Origin: Argyresthia goedartella
Lineage: Eukaryota > Arthropoda > Insecta > Lepidoptera > Argyresthiidae
Reading direction: 5' to 3'
NCBI GenBank assembly: GCA_949825045.1
Contig: OX463813.1
Span: 3,844,001 to 3,908,000, forward strand
DNA length: 64,000 nucleotides
The translations under genes were made by a program, and so were the position numbers. Under the pieces are notes generated by a model. The model was not told the DNA's origin, did not search any database, and saw nothing but the letters and a program-made list of their open reading frames with translations. Each line of letters opens with the position of its first letter. Position 1 is the first letter of the stretch. Below, piece after piece: positions 32,701 through 39,903 of the stretch.

Positions 32701-33257
32701 ATTCTTTTTGCACAGGAATCTTAATAGTAAGGTAACAAAACATTTTATAAGCAAAGGCGAGCTTATCTCTAAAGAGAGATTTCCACCAGCAAACCTATTT
32801 GTTGTATGTAATTAATTATATTCTCAACCAATTGGCATATGTTTTATATGTGTACACAAGAAAGCAACAATTTAGATACTTGCAACTTTAGGTATCCCGA
32901 AGATGTTTGATGCTCTTTACTGTTACTTTAAGTATGTTTCTCTTCTCGATGTGTCTTACAGATAGGCCTCCTCCAATTTTTTTCCCTGTTTGTGGTCCAC
33001 TGCTACTCTTGGCCAACAGAGAAGCAAGGTCATTTTATCTCATCCTCCCATCTTCTCACTTTGCGGCTTCGGTTTCTTGTGACGTCTCCTGGGTACCATA
33101 TAGGGTCAGATATAGTTACCCTGTTGCTTCAGTTTACCCTTTGGCAGCGAAGCATATGACCGGTCCACCTCCATCCGGTTTGACTTACCTTAGATGAAGG
33201 GTCTGGAGTCTGGCATAGGGCCTCAATTTCCTGGGGAGATATGCCTTCGTTCGCCAT
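14573..33257 (-). CDS. GLO1: Glyoxalase I (lactoylglutathione lyase), complete five-exon gene
   Basis: Glyoxalase I turns the hemithioacetal of methylglyoxal and glutathione into S-lactoylglutathione, the first step of cytosolic methylglyoxal detoxification. Coding exons are 33257-33189, 30051-29936, 18002-17895, 17052-16942 and 14720-14573 (69, 116, 108, 111 and 148 bases; 183 codons plus stop). All four introns are GT/AG and the split codons rejoin in phase as Arg, Tyr and Arg, with the first junction in phase 0. The four zinc ligands are present: Gln29 (FLFQQTM), Glu95 (TLELT), His121 (GFGHIG) and Glu167 (YWIEIF). Length matches the human enzyme (184 residues). Intron 2 is about 11.9 kb, filled by LINEs. 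No stop or frameshift was found, so this is very probably the functional gene. Confidence 0.96.
14772..15508. repeat. 62-bp satellite array, about 12 units, in GLO1 intron 4
   Basis: The word CGCGATCCGACCG recurs every 62 bases (unit starts near 14817, 14879, 14941, 15003, 15065, 15127, 15189, 15251, 15313, 15375, 15437 and 15498). Units differ at few positions, mainly G/T in GTGCGGC(A/T)GTGACG and A/G in the CTC(T/C)GCATAC part. The GC content is far above the flanks. The minus strand is open in all three frames through most of the array. It is 3' of exon 4 and about 100 bp upstream of the acceptor of exon 5. Confidence 0.97.
15640..15725 (-). repeat. SINE 3'-tail fragment
   Basis: The minus strand reads TCCCCACGACACAGGGTATC then CTAGTGTGAGGCC, the conserved tail of the SINE family found complete at 17669-17875. 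The head is absent. Confidence 0.65.
15850..16165 (-). mobile_element. tRNA-derived SINE of a second family
   Basis: The minus-strand head at 16165-16090 has an A-box-like AAGGTCTAATGGGTTTCACG and a B box GGTTCGATTCC followed by TGTCCATG. The body contains ACATCATGAGGAAACC, a word I associate with lepidopteran SINEs. The left boundary is uncertain, as the tail merges with AT-rich sequence. It is not a functional tRNA gene: no cloverleaf with paired acceptor stem is evident. Confidence 0.6.
16197..17520 (-). repeat. Array of decayed GLO1 exon-4 copies with GAAT-type simple repeat
   Basis: Around the true exon 4 (16942-17052) there are about nine partial look-alikes in the same orientation: 16197-16245, 16289-16310, 16345-16410, 16451-16545, 16582-16640, 16683-16705, 16764-16825, 17371-17440 and 17466-17520. 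The best, 16451-16545, keeps the donor side and the codons for the [11 protein letters not shown] region with scattered changes. Between copies run ATTC/GAAT-rich words such as ATTCATTGAGTGAGCGATTG. Copies carry indels and would not keep frame, so only the central copy is coding. Confidence 0.85.
16942..17052 (-). CDS. GLO1: GLO1 coding exon 4
   Basis: Acceptor AATTGCAG, then residues 99-134 ([36 protein letters not shown]) and two bases of Arg135, then donor GTGGGA. It contains zinc ligand His121. This is the exon whose sequence recurs as decayed partial copies in the introns on both sides. Confidence 0.95.
17669..17875 (+). mobile_element. tRNA-derived SINE, full copy
   Basis: The head has an A-box region (TGGCGTTGCGGTCCGAAGC), an anticodon-arm-like CTGCCTCCCAAGCGGGAGG that resembles tRNA-Gly(CCC), and the B box GGTTCGAATCCC. 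It then has a short A-run linker, a unique body and the tail TTTCCACGACACAG and CATAGTGTGGGGCA. The tail resembles the 3' UTR of LINE-1. RNA polymerase III would transcribe it from the internal boxes. It lies antisense to GLO1 in intron 3. Confidence 0.85.
17895..18002 (-). CDS. GLO1: GLO1 coding exon 3
   Basis: Acceptor TTTAACAG, then residues 63-97 ([29 protein letters not shown]) and two bases of Tyr98, then donor GTAAGT. It holds zinc ligand Glu95. A tRNA-derived SINE lies about 20 bp inside the following intron on the opposite strand. Confidence 0.95.
18040..18125 (-). repeat. SINE 3'-tail fragment
   Basis: The minus strand contains the TTCCTACGATTCAGGGTCGG, then CCTTGTGTGGGGCC tail, a diverged version of the SINE tail at 17780-17860. 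It sits just inside GLO1 intron 2. Confidence 0.55.
18180..18600 (+). pseudogene. Jockey-clade ORF1 (gag-like) fragment with zinc knuckles
   Basis: One plus-strand frame reads [12 protein letters not shown], and after a small disruption [12 protein letters not shown]; a further frame change gives HPANYKGC. This C-x2-C..H..C series followed by HPANYKGC is characteristic of the nucleic-acid-binding ORF1 of jockey-like LINEs. Only about 100 codons remain, with stops and frameshifts. It is in intron 2, antisense to GLO1. Confidence 0.75.
18627..18674. repeat. Perfect hairpin, 22-bp arms, 4-nt loop
   Basis: Arms 18627-18648 and 18653-18674 are exact reverse complements with loop GCTA. Nothing in the surrounding ORF1 debris explains it. 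Confidence 0.96.
18814..20060 (+). pseudogene. LINE-A ORF1 protein
   Basis: The ATG at 18814 begins [18 protein letters not shown] frameshift near 19050 leads into [20 protein letters not shown] Leu/Lys/Glu-rich coiled coil (about 19150-19290) follows, then an in-frame TGA at 19443-19445, a Pro/Ala/Thr-rich spacer ([17 protein letters not shown]) and a C-terminal alpha/beta domain ([20 protein letters not shown]) that looks like the RRM-type fold of LINE ORF1s. It ends at TAA 20058-20060, overlapping the ORF2 start by 11 bases. Apart from one frameshift and one stop it is intact. Such proteins coat element RNA. Confidence 0.8.
20050..21012 (+). pseudogene. LINE-A ORF2, endonuclease part
   Basis: The start ATG at 20050 overlaps the end of ORF1 in ATGGCCAGTAA. 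Apurinic endonuclease motifs are all visible: [42 protein letters not shown] and CSDHFPIMF. The frame is uninterrupted for 319 codons and then stops because LINE-B begins. Three near-identical words (TGTGATAAC) are repeated just before the break. The remainder of ORF2 resumes at 25653. Confidence 0.88.
21267..22466 (+). pseudogene. LINE-B ORF1 protein (two PHD-like fingers, coiled coil, FP25K-like domain)
   Basis: The ATG at 21267 begins [20 protein letters not shown]. The Cys/His pattern continues through [11 protein letters not shown]...[14 protein letters not shown] and a second set [16 protein letters not shown]...WKCPSC, two PHD/RING-like modules in residues 1-110. Residues 215-265 form a coiled coil ([20 protein letters not shown]). 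The C-terminal third starts [17 protein letters not shown], the domain shared with baculovirus FP25K-like proteins. An in-frame TAG at 22362-22364 cuts the domain; the same frame then reads [15 protein letters not shown] to the natural stop at 22464-22466. Confidence 0.83.
22500..25403 (+). pseudogene. LINE-B ORF2 protein (endonuclease and reverse transcriptase)
   Basis: The first strand [16 protein letters not shown] lies at about 22529 in one frame; a single frameshift near 22600 moves to the main frame ([42 protein letters not shown]). In-frame TAA stops interrupt it at 23559-23561 and 24453-24455. The reverse transcriptase shows [62 protein letters not shown], then [14 protein letters not shown] and FADDLKIY. 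The thumb and C-terminal domain end at 25403. It would nick DNA and copy element RNA by target-primed reverse transcription. Confidence 0.87.
25653..27500 (+). pseudogene. LINE-A ORF2, reverse transcriptase part
   Basis: After the linker ([25 protein letters not shown]) the reverse transcriptase shows [60 protein letters not shown], then a frameshift at about 26660. A small deletion before [16 protein letters not shown] removes part of the usual GVRQGG motif. The active site is SYADDMVLL at about 26870. The thumb region is MIFKKGNK...SFKYLGHIV. The C-terminal part frays into frameshifts before 27500. The 3' UTR continues to about 27730. Confidence 0.85.
27742..27925 (+). pseudogene. N-terminal LINE endonuclease fragment
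   Basis: The ATG at 27742 reads [20 protein letters not shown], then [10 protein letters not shown], the first two strands and the catalytic Glu segment of a jockey-like endonuclease. It is cut after about 60 codons by the interspersed repeat beginning near 27926. Confidence 0.75.
27926..28303 (+). repeat. Interspersed repeat of a family common in Lepidoptera
   Basis: It begins near an A-run with GCGAGTCTAACTCGCGCACG, AAGGGTTCCGTACC, contains TTGTATGGGAGCCCC, TTTTTATAGCGGCAACAGAA and GGTTCATGAGATACAGCC, and ends in GACAGACGGACAGACAGACA then GCGGAGTCTTCGTAATAAGG. I recognise this order of words as a very abundant lepidopteran repeat. It has no coding capacity. Related pieces are at 3155-3290 and 8480-8775. 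Confidence 0.75.
28304..29010 (+). pseudogene. LINE reverse transcriptase C-terminus and 3' UTR
   Basis: The frame reads [30 protein letters not shown], then breaks repeatedly, with recognisable later words ([11 protein letters not shown] in a shifted frame). This is the domain after the thumb in jockey-like LINEs. From about 28750 only 3' UTR-like sequence is seen, with TAATAAAGAGATTTGG near the end. Together with 27742-27925 it may be one LINE that lost its middle. Confidence 0.7.
29150..29600 (+). pseudogene. Short LINE reverse transcriptase fragment
   Basis: Visible words are [11 protein letters not shown] (first catalytic Asp region), [12 protein letters not shown] and, in another frame, [16 protein letters not shown] (active site). 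Several stops and shifts intervene. It is jockey-like, antisense to GLO1, and the last LINE piece before exon 2. Two partial repeats of the word CATACCTGGATG occur at 29507-29560. Confidence 0.7.
29601..29935. other. GLO1 intron 2 sequence, nothing recognised
   Basis: The 3' remainder of LINE debris fades out here. The last 30 bases next to exon 2 are the weak donor side of intron 2. Confidence 0.4.
29936..30051 (-). CDS. GLO1: GLO1 coding exon 2
   Basis: Acceptor CTTCCAG, then residues 24-61 plus two bases of Arg62: [33 protein letters not shown]. It holds zinc ligand Gln29 and the first beta-alpha-beta module of the vicinal oxygen chelate fold. The donor is GTTTGT, a weaker match than those of exons 1 and 3. 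It starts in phase 0. Confidence 0.95.
30052..30766. other. GLO1 intron 1, distal part, no gene seen
   Basis: AT-rich intronic sequence with TCTCTCTTTCTAA-type words repeated near 30190 and 30320. No coding frame resembles a known protein. Confidence 0.5.
30767..31068. mobile_element. Fold-back MITE in GLO1 intron 1
   Basis: The left half contains TTTTCAAGTGCCTTTTATATACGCC then GAGCTGTAGGAGATGGTAAC. The right half, on the other strand, contains TTGTCAAGTACATCTTATACGCC then GAGCTGCAGGAGATGGTAAC in the same order. The arms are about 100 bp and imperfect, around a centre near 30915. No target duplication was identified and nothing is encoded. Confidence 0.7.
31069..33188. other. GLO1 intron 1, proximal part, no gene seen
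   Basis: Mostly unique-looking AT-rich sequence. A word at 32755-32800 (AGGCGAGCTTATCTCTAA... CAGCAAACC) also occurs in both Harbinger copies (about 36880 and 41910), so a small repeat fragment lies here. The stretch 32940-33180 has an open frame that I do not recognise and regard as chance. Confidence 0.45.
31515..31550. repeat. Perfect hairpin, 16-bp arms, 4-nt loop
   Basis: TAATTATTATGATTGT (31515-31530) is the exact reverse complement of 31535-31550, with loop TATT. It lies in non-coding intron sequence; its AT-richness makes a chance origin a little more likely than for the others. Confidence 0.93.
33189..33257 (-). CDS. GLO1: GLO1 coding exon 1
   Basis: ATG at 33257-33255 opens [14 protein letters not shown] and ends in PDPSSK, followed at once by the donor GTAAGT. 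It codes residues 1-23, the poorly conserved N-terminal arm. The junction is phase 0. No in-frame ATG upstream looks better placed. Confidence 0.93.
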
Positions 33258-33839
33258 AGTTCTAGAGCAAAACGTAATTTATTATTGGAATGGATTTTGG
33301 AACCTCTAAAATCATTCAAGCAAAACTTTTATCTTGATGATGGTAATTGTCATGGCGATTTGTATATATTGTATATAACTATAGTAAAGTATCATTACTG
33401 CTGAGAAAACTTACAAATTTTGGTGATTGAGTTCGAATTAAACTCAAAATACGGATTAAAAAATAAAAATTAGAAAAAGTAATAAAATTTCCGGGTCACA
33501 GATTGGTCACAGAACTCACAGAAACAAATAAAATTTCCGCCGTTCGTTTTGCAAACTATTAAAAATAACTCTAATTTGTGGCTTTGTACAGCAGAGGACA
33601 GCGACAAACTTAGAATTTATAAGTTAGTTAGAAAGAGGAAGTGAAGTGAAAGGTTTTGTGGCGTTTGAATTGAACAAACTCAAATCGAACAGAGTTACCC
33701 TTGGCTACATTATTGAACTTGTCGAACGAGGGTTCACGTGGCGAAAAAGAGATTTTAATAGGAAGTGTGTGAACCAGCGTGATGGAGTATGGCTCAATCT
33801 TTCTCAAATCTGTGCCTCTTCGGTGGGGAGTTAGGGACA
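33258..33839. other. GLO1 5' flank, promoter region expected, none defined
   Basis: This is the upstream side of GLO1 on the minus strand. I cannot place a TATA box or initiator with confidence. A chance open frame at 33646-33834 (plus) overlaps it; I do not recognise it. Confidence 0.4.
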
Positions 33840-34140
33840 TTATATTGGCAACAAATATAATGATCACCAAAATATTTTTTTCCTATCCAAAATGGATAAA
33901 TGAACACCAAAAGTTGCATAAAATATCAGGGCAAAATACTGCGGAAGCTTAGGTGAAGGTTAAAGGGGGTGAGCGAAGCGAAGCCCCCTTAATCATTCGT
34001 ATTAGGTTGAACATGTAAGAACAAAAAAAATACTTAAAACATAAACTTAAGTACACAAAACATAAAAAGAAGTTTGGTGATCATTTATCCAAACACAATT
34101 TGGTGGACATTTATCCATTCTGGCAGTCATTTCGAATTTA
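33840..34140. mobile_element. MITE with repeated GGATAAATGATCACCAAA ends
   Basis: The left end has ATGATCACCAAA and GGATAAATGAACACCAAA. The right end, on the other strand, has GGATAAATGTCCACCAAA and GGATAAATGATCACCAAA, so each terminal inverted repeat is built from two copies of one word. The interior shares ATCAGGGCAAAATACTGCGG, GTGAGCGAAGCGAAGCCCCC and AATACTTAAAACATAA with the MITE at 13183-14167 although the ends differ. No protein is encoded. Confidence 0.75.
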
Positions 34141-34206
34141 TTGGTTGTAAAATAGGTGCCTTTTTGGTAATCGTTTAAACATAAGCCCATTATATATAAA
34201 TATAAG

Positions 34207-34242
34207 ATAAGTACAAACTGATAACAGTTTGTATGTACTTAT
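34207..34242. repeat. Short imperfect hairpin with 4-nt loop
   Basis: ATAAGTACAAACTG pairs with the reverse complement of CAGTTTGTATGTACTTAT around the loop ATAA; the arms differ by one four-base indel of a TACA unit. Confidence 0.8.
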
Positions 34243-34636
34243 CGCTGTATCTTTTTATGATCGCAAACCTTCGTCGTTATCTCTTAAAATGTAGCCACAA
34301 TTAAATATCGCACAATGTTATAGCAAAAATTATAAATTATCGGCGCGTTCCGAATCACACCATAATCGATTAAGGCATGTACGAGGTCATTCCGAAGTGG
34401 ATATACTATCAGTGGCAGCTGTGGAGACCCCTTTTAAAAAAATATCCCTTGCAGCTAGCAAGTGGCGGTAGACCTTTGCTTTTTAAAAGCTTTTATTTAA
34501 CTTGCACTGTATATACGTACGTGGTATCATGGTTCCCGCCAAAAATGTCGGCTTGAATTTGACCCACTTCCCGTTATCCGATTGAGCTGAAATTTTGCAT
34601 ACGTATGTAAGATGGATGACAATGCAATATTTTTCT

Positions 34637-35000
34637 GACTTGGAGCTGATCTGATGATGAAGACGGAAGACGGCCATGGGAACTCTGTCATAAAACATCG
34701 CAAGCCCGTCGAATTTGGGCTCGTTCGATTCGACTTGACTAATAGTTTGGTCCTAAAATATTTTTTATGACATGGAGCTGATCTGATGCTGAAGCCGGAA
34801 GGTGGCCAAGGGAACTCTATAATAAAACGACGCAACCCCATCATGTTTGGACTCGTTCGATTCGTCTTGATGAAAACTGATCGTAAAATATTTTTATGAC
34901 ATAGAGCTGATCTGATGCTGGAGCTGGAAGGTGGCCAGGGGAACTCTGTAGTAAAAAAAAGACATAACCCCTCACAGTTTTCTAGTTTACCTAACACATC
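34637..35000. repeat. About 130-bp tandem repeat, three units
   Basis: The word GAGCTGATCTGATG with GGAAG.TGGCCA.GGGAACTCT after it recurs with starts at 34637, 34769 and 34898 (132- and 129-base spacing). Units also share CTCGTTCGATTCG and AAAATATTTTT. Divergence between units is moderate. The frame is open on the minus strand, probably by chance. Confidence 0.85.
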
Positions 35001-35729
35001 AAATTAGATTCGGTATAATACCAAATTATAGGATCACTCGTGCGTCTGTGCGTCTGCCCATCCACTGTCCGACCGTCAGAGGCAATTGACTCAAAACATA
35101 TTGGAACGTGATACGCATATGAAATCTGTGACCCAAAGAGAGTGCAAAAATGTATAAATAAATACTACTCGACCACAGCTTTACCCCCTTAAATCTGGAA
35201 GTTCGTATGAAAACTGAATTTAAGGGTAGTACTTCGTGAAGTCTGAGAGATCGACCGACTTCCACAAACCCTATTTGATTAGAAACCAATGTCAAGTGCT
35301 TTTTGAGTTTAATTAATTAATTAATTATTTATTTATTTATTTACACAAAATTTTACATAGTTACTCATTATGGGAACACCACTTAAACCACTGGGGTTTG
35401 TGTGTGGTGTGAATGGTGTGATCTACTCATTAATTATCGTATTTAAGTTGGAGTTGAGTTCTCGTGTTTTTAATAAAAATTGTAACCACATATCACCCCC
35501 CAATTGGGGAATTAATTTCGTTAAATCCCATCTCAGTGCTACTCTACAATACCGGTTTTAGACTATGCATTCCCTCCCCGTCGATCCATAGTACGATAGT
35601 TTTAGTACTTTAGACAACAGATGGCACTGGCTGTATTGTAACTCACGGTATGGTTTTGTTAATGCCGTACCTCAAATAGTTCAATTTTTTTTTTTTGTTT
35701 GCGTACCGTCGTCGACGCCACATACATTT
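35001..35729. other. No gene; simple repeat inside
   Basis: Contains (TTAA)n/(TTTA)n simple sequence at about 35308-35345. The stretch 35030-35300 ends in GGACAGTGGATGGGCAGACG (minus strand), a word type common in lepidopteran repeats. No supported coding frame. Confidence 0.45.
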
Positions 35730-35793
35730 TTATCTATGGACGCCCCCCGCTACGTGAGGAATGCGACGATCCAGAGGGACCTCAGATGGGAAC
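35730..35793 (+). pseudogene. LINE reverse transcriptase C-terminal scrap at the Harbinger edge
   Basis: Reads APRYVRNATIQRDLRWE, the same segment found in the LINE pieces inside both Harbinger copies (38477-38939 and 39904-40362). It stops exactly where the left Harbinger copy begins (CAGGGGGGCGATCGCGG). Confidence 0.8.
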
Positions 35794-37189
35794 CAGGGGG
35801 GCGATCGCGGTAAAAAATATCAACCAAACCATAGCTGAACCATAACCGAAACACAACTTTAAGGACTTTTCGTATCGCGCTAATGTTTTGACAGATGGTT
35901 GAACCGAAGTTCGATTGGAGTTGGACCGTAACCGCTGTCAAACGAACGGTTGTGTTAAAGTTATTGTTGAGCTACTTTTTCAGGACTGGTTTAGAATTGT
36001 TGAGATGAAAAGTAGCTCAAAATCGTGAAATTGATGTGTCTGGACTTTGTAAATGGCATACGAGTGTGATATAGCTATAGCGCGAGAAAACTAAAACAGA
36101 GAATCGGATTTTATCAAGCGATATTGACGGTCGAAGGAGTTAGCTTGTGGACACGTTAATTACCCAGTTGACCCTTAATTTGCCACCAACCAGTGCTTTG
36201 GATGTGGACACGAAGGTTAGTAACACTATACAAAGTACTAGAATGTATCACAGCACATTTACTTTTCTTTGGACATGATCAATTTTTGTTCCCTGTTTCC
36301 CAAAAACAGAACTAAGTGAGCTTAGTAACAGTGCTTTCATTTTGTTTCAGGTACTGGTTGTTTAGCATTTTGCCACAGGCTCCTACCTGACGATTGGATG
36401 AGAAAGCCGGAAACACTGTGTTTACCAGTCAAGTGTCTCCAAAATTGTAAAACCTTAGCATTCAACAAGCCAGAAATCTTAAATTTCCCTTTCAACTTCG
36501 TGATAGGGAGCAAATTAAAAGGAAGTAAGTAACTATATGTTAACATCATTCCATTAAATTCAAATCAGATTACATTTACCTACGGCTGGGTATAGGCCTC
36601 CTCTTTACCACACTATCTACTCTGGTCCTGAGCCTCCCGCAGCCACTGCTTGCCAGCCAGCGTCTCAGCGTCCATCTATCCGGTGGTCTGCCTATCTGCC
36701 TCATACATCATACAATTCCTATTTATTAGTTTGCCTATCGCAATTTATTTTAGATTATTACTTTTGGTTTGGTAATAAACAAAAAAAGCATACCAAGATT
36801 GTGTGGCTTATAAATTTAAATATATACTTTACTGTACAAAACAGAGAATACAAAAAAATATATAAAGGTAAAAACATGTACAAAGGCGAGCTTATCTCTA
36901 ACAGGAAATTTCTCCCAGCAAACCTTGATTGGAGGGGTAAAAAAGAAACTACAGGTAGAGCTACATATGTGCACAACATTAAATACTAGGTACTACTTAC
37001 CAATATCTACATAATACTAAAATATATATCATATACTAATATATCAAATACATACTAATACATGCTTATACTTAGCATTGATGAGAAAGATAGTGTTCTT
37101 TCAAACAAACAATTTAAAAAAATGTAAGTTGACGGACTGTCTCTGATTTGATTTGAAGTTGTACTAATTATAATATAGGTATAGGACAA

Positions 37190-37380
37190 CTGTGGTGCTG
37201 CTACCATGTACGGTTGTTGCCCTGCCTACCATGAGAGAGGTCCTGGGTTCATTCCCCGGCTGGGGATTAAGAAAACAAAACGCAGTCTTGTCATCGTTGT
37301 TTCTGGTTCCCACAACCCAGGGTACCCTAGTGTGGGGCCAGGAGCACTGTATGTAAATGTTTATGTATAAATGTTTATTA
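37190..37380 (+). mobile_element. tRNA-derived SINE inside the left Harbinger copy
   Basis: The head has CATGAGAGAGGTCCTGGGTTCATTCCCC, with the B-box-like GGTTCATTCCC, and the tail is GGTTCCCACAACCCAGGGTA, CCCTAGTGTGGGGCCAGGAG, then CACTG. The same family as 17669-17875. It is also present in the right copy, so it inserted before the Harbinger copies separated. It lies directly upstream of the HARBI1-like exon. Confidence 0.82.
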
Positions 37381-37386
37381 TTTTCA

Positions 37387-37497
37387 GATTTTTCAAAAAG
37401 TACAGATTGCCAAGGGTTCTGGCTTGTGGAGATGGTACTCATATGTCTATAGTTACCCCTAATGAACATGAGGAGAGATACTATAACAAAAAAGGGT
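37387..37497 (+). pseudogene. HARBI1-like transposase fragment, left copy
   Basis: After TTTTCAG, which looks like a splice acceptor, the frame reads FFKKYRLPRVLACGDGTHMS and IVTPNEHEERYYNKKG, then stops. This matches the DDE_Tnp_4 (HARBI1) region around the first catalytic Asp (GxxDGTH). The rest of the transposase is missing or unrecognisable, so the element cannot move itself. Confidence 0.8.
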
Positions 37498-38476
37498 GAC
37501 ATTCTAGAATGATATGATAGTAAGTCTATTGCCGGGAGCGCAATTGTTGATAGATTAAGGACTAAAATAAATGATATTTAACTAGGTAAATTTGTTTTAT
37601 TCAAGTACCCTTAAGTTATCTCACTTTAATTATTCTCACATTAGAGACCTTTGCCCAGCAATGGGATATTCTATGTCAGTAATAATAATTAAATATTTTT
37701 CACACATCTTCTCTTTGTTGGGTACAACACTGAAAAAAGAAATAATGTACAAGTTAGTAGAAATATTTTACATAAAACTATATAAGTATACTATACTTAC
37801 ATGATTGCATGAATTAATAAATTATAGCTAATGTTTTCTACAGCATATTTACAGGAAAAGTAAACATGGTTTAGAAAACTCGTGGGGATAATGTCACTAA
37901 AATTATACTAAGGGCACTTTTAAAATCAAAATTTATATTAAGTAACGATTCAGGGCATATTTCCTACATAACTATATCCTACCCAAACTGATAGTAAAGT
38001 ATAGAATTACCTGCTTCGTCAATCTATTATTTCACAAATTCATTTGAAGGACTGCTATAGTATTAATACAATAGGGGTCTGAGCATTTTGCAGAGCAGCC
38101 TGGGAAGTCTATGCAGCCTTTGCCCTAAGATGTTCAACTTTCAATCCCATCAGCCTTGATACGTCCAACATGCTTATGCTGGCTGGAATATTAATAAAAC
38201 AATTTGCTGTACGTTTTCCTTTAGGATATGAAAACAATTAACATTGTTATTCTTATTTATCTAAACTTTGTACACCTTCTTACAAAAGCATTATATTCTG
38301 ATAGGGACAAAGTTTAAGATAAAGAAAGCTACATACCTTGTTTCATTCCTTTGCAGTCCTAACTGCTCTAAAGGGGTTGAGGATGTCTGCGCACTCCCCC
38401 CACGGGTCAGGTCAACGAACCTCTTCCCGAAGAATCCCCTCTGTCCACACCTGTGGACAGGTCATGGTCAGAGTGT

Positions 38477-38939
38477 CTATAAGACTCCAACCCAGGTCAT
38501 GGGATGGCCCTTGCGGGCGGTGGTCTTCATGTGGCGCTGGTATGCAGTGGGTGATCGCCGGCTAGGCAACCAGGTCGCGTGGCAGGCGGCGGCGGTCGGG
38601 CAGGCGCGCGTGGTGCGGCGCCAGTACGGCGATGTGCGGGTGTTATGACGAATCCGCACGCGCGAACATGCCCTTCGCCAGCCTCTGGACAAACTGGTCC
38701 ACGGTTTCCCATCTTAGGTCCCTCTGGATTGTCGCGTTCCTGACGTAGCGGGGGGCGCCGACGATGGTACGCAGAGAGAGGTTCTCTTGGGCTCGGAATC
38801 TCCGTTTGTTCGTCTCCGAGCACAGGGCGTACCATGCTGGGGTCGCGTAGGGGAGGCGGGATCTCGCGTAGGGGAGGCAGGATCTCGCGTAGGACTTGTA
38901 GACCCTGAGCTTCGCCCTCAGAGGGAGGCTGGAATACAC
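38477..38939 (-). pseudogene. LINE reverse transcriptase C-terminal fragment, left copy
   Basis: The minus strand reads YSSLPLRAKLRVYKSYARS, YATPAWYALCSETNKRRF, QENLSLRTIVGAPRYVRNA, DLRWETVDQFVQRLAKGMFA, the domain after the thumb of jockey-like LINEs. It is GC-rich compared with the host element. A near-identical piece is at 39904-40362 in the right copy. Frames of all three registers are open because of the composition. Confidence 0.8.
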
Positions 38940-39287
38940 TTATTCATAAAGCTACATTTCTATCCACTTGAATCTTTTATCTGTAATTTTTCGTTCACCT
39001 AGTAAACACATCAAATTCCACGAATTCCCACCCAAGTGTGGTCAAAAATAGAGTAGTTAACAACAAAAAGGCGAAATCGACGGTCGATTATACACAATCG
39101 ATGCTACATCTCTAATGTTTTGATTACGACAATGGTTCAGATAAGGTTCAGCTTCGGTCTCCACTAAAACTTTAGCGCGATACCGAATTTCATTGAACCG
39201 AACCAAAGTAGAATTACAACTGGAACTGAACCAGAACCATACCTTTGACGTTCGTTGACTATACAAAATAGCGCGATCGGCCCCCTG

Positions 39288-39555
39288 GGCTTCTTTGTAA
39301 ATGTTCAATAAGCTGTCAATGAATACTAGTCTTTGTATAATGAATTGAGGGCAATCAAAAAATATATGATTTAGAGATTGGTTTTCAGAATAATTACAAA
39401 ATGTACAATTTGGGGAAGGAATCATTTTCAATCTATGTAAATGTTCATTAAATCTGCCATGTCCAATTCTCAAACGACAAATTGTTGTGTAAAAGTTTCT
39501 ATGTAGATATTTTCCGACGATAAACCATGGTCTCTTAATGTCCGAGTTAATATAG
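39288..39555 (-). pseudogene. I-element RNase H C-terminal piece between the two Harbinger copies
   Basis: The minus strand reads INSDIKRPWFIVGKYLHRNF, CRLRIGHGRFNEHLHRLKMI and PSPNCTFCNYSENQSLNHIF then FDCPQ, the CCHC-type region after RNase H in I-clade LINEs. At its upper edge it continues the frame that ends at 43053 (KGKWY), once the right Harbinger copy is ignored. Its lower edge stops at the left Harbinger copy. Confidence 0.8.
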
Positions 39556-39903
39556 CTGGGGCCCGATCGCGCTATTTTGTATAGTCAACGAACGTCAAAG
39601 GTATGGTTCTGGTTCAGTTCCAGTTGTAATTCAACTTTGGTTCGGTTCAATGAAATTCGGTATCGCGCTAAAGTTTTAGTGGAGACCGAAGCTGAACCTT
39701 ATCCGAACCATTGTCGTAATCAAAACATTAGAGATGTAGCATCGATTGTGTATAATCGACCGTCGATTTCGCCTTTTTGTTGTTAACTACTCTATTTTTG
39801 ACCACACTTGGGTGGGAATTCGTGGAATTTGATGTGTTTACTAGGTGAACGAAAAATTACAGATAAAAGATTCAAGTGGATAGAAATGTAGCTTTACAAA
39901 TAA

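Larger units (their letters stand above)
35794..39287 (+). mobile_element. PIF/Harbinger composite element, left copy
   Basis: It starts CAGGGGGGCGATCGCGG and ends with the inverted CGCGATCGGCCCCCTG. Both subterminal regions carry TATCGCGCTAA(T/A)GTTTT and GAACC-rich words that would suit transposase binding. The plus strand holds a HARBI1-like piece at 37387-37497. Cargo shared with the right copy: a SINE (37190-37380), a GCCT-rich word block at 36880 and a LINE fragment (38477-38939, minus). The copy is 3.49 kb. The left flank is a LINE scrap, the right flank is the I-element; no matching target duplication is seen around this copy. Confidence 0.85.

Noticed and set aside
32907..33197. 96-codon plus-strand frame near GLO1 exon 1
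   Set aside because: No recognisable family, overlaps the exon on the other strand, biased composition.
36337..36549. Minus-strand frame repeated in both Harbinger copies
   Set aside because: Present twice only because the element is duplicated; no known domain, and the transposase fragment lies on the other strand.
38268..38835. Several overlapping 70-126 codon frames on both strands in the Harbinger cargo
   Set aside because: GC-rich LINE sequence is open in many registers; only the minus-strand reverse transcriptase frame has family words.
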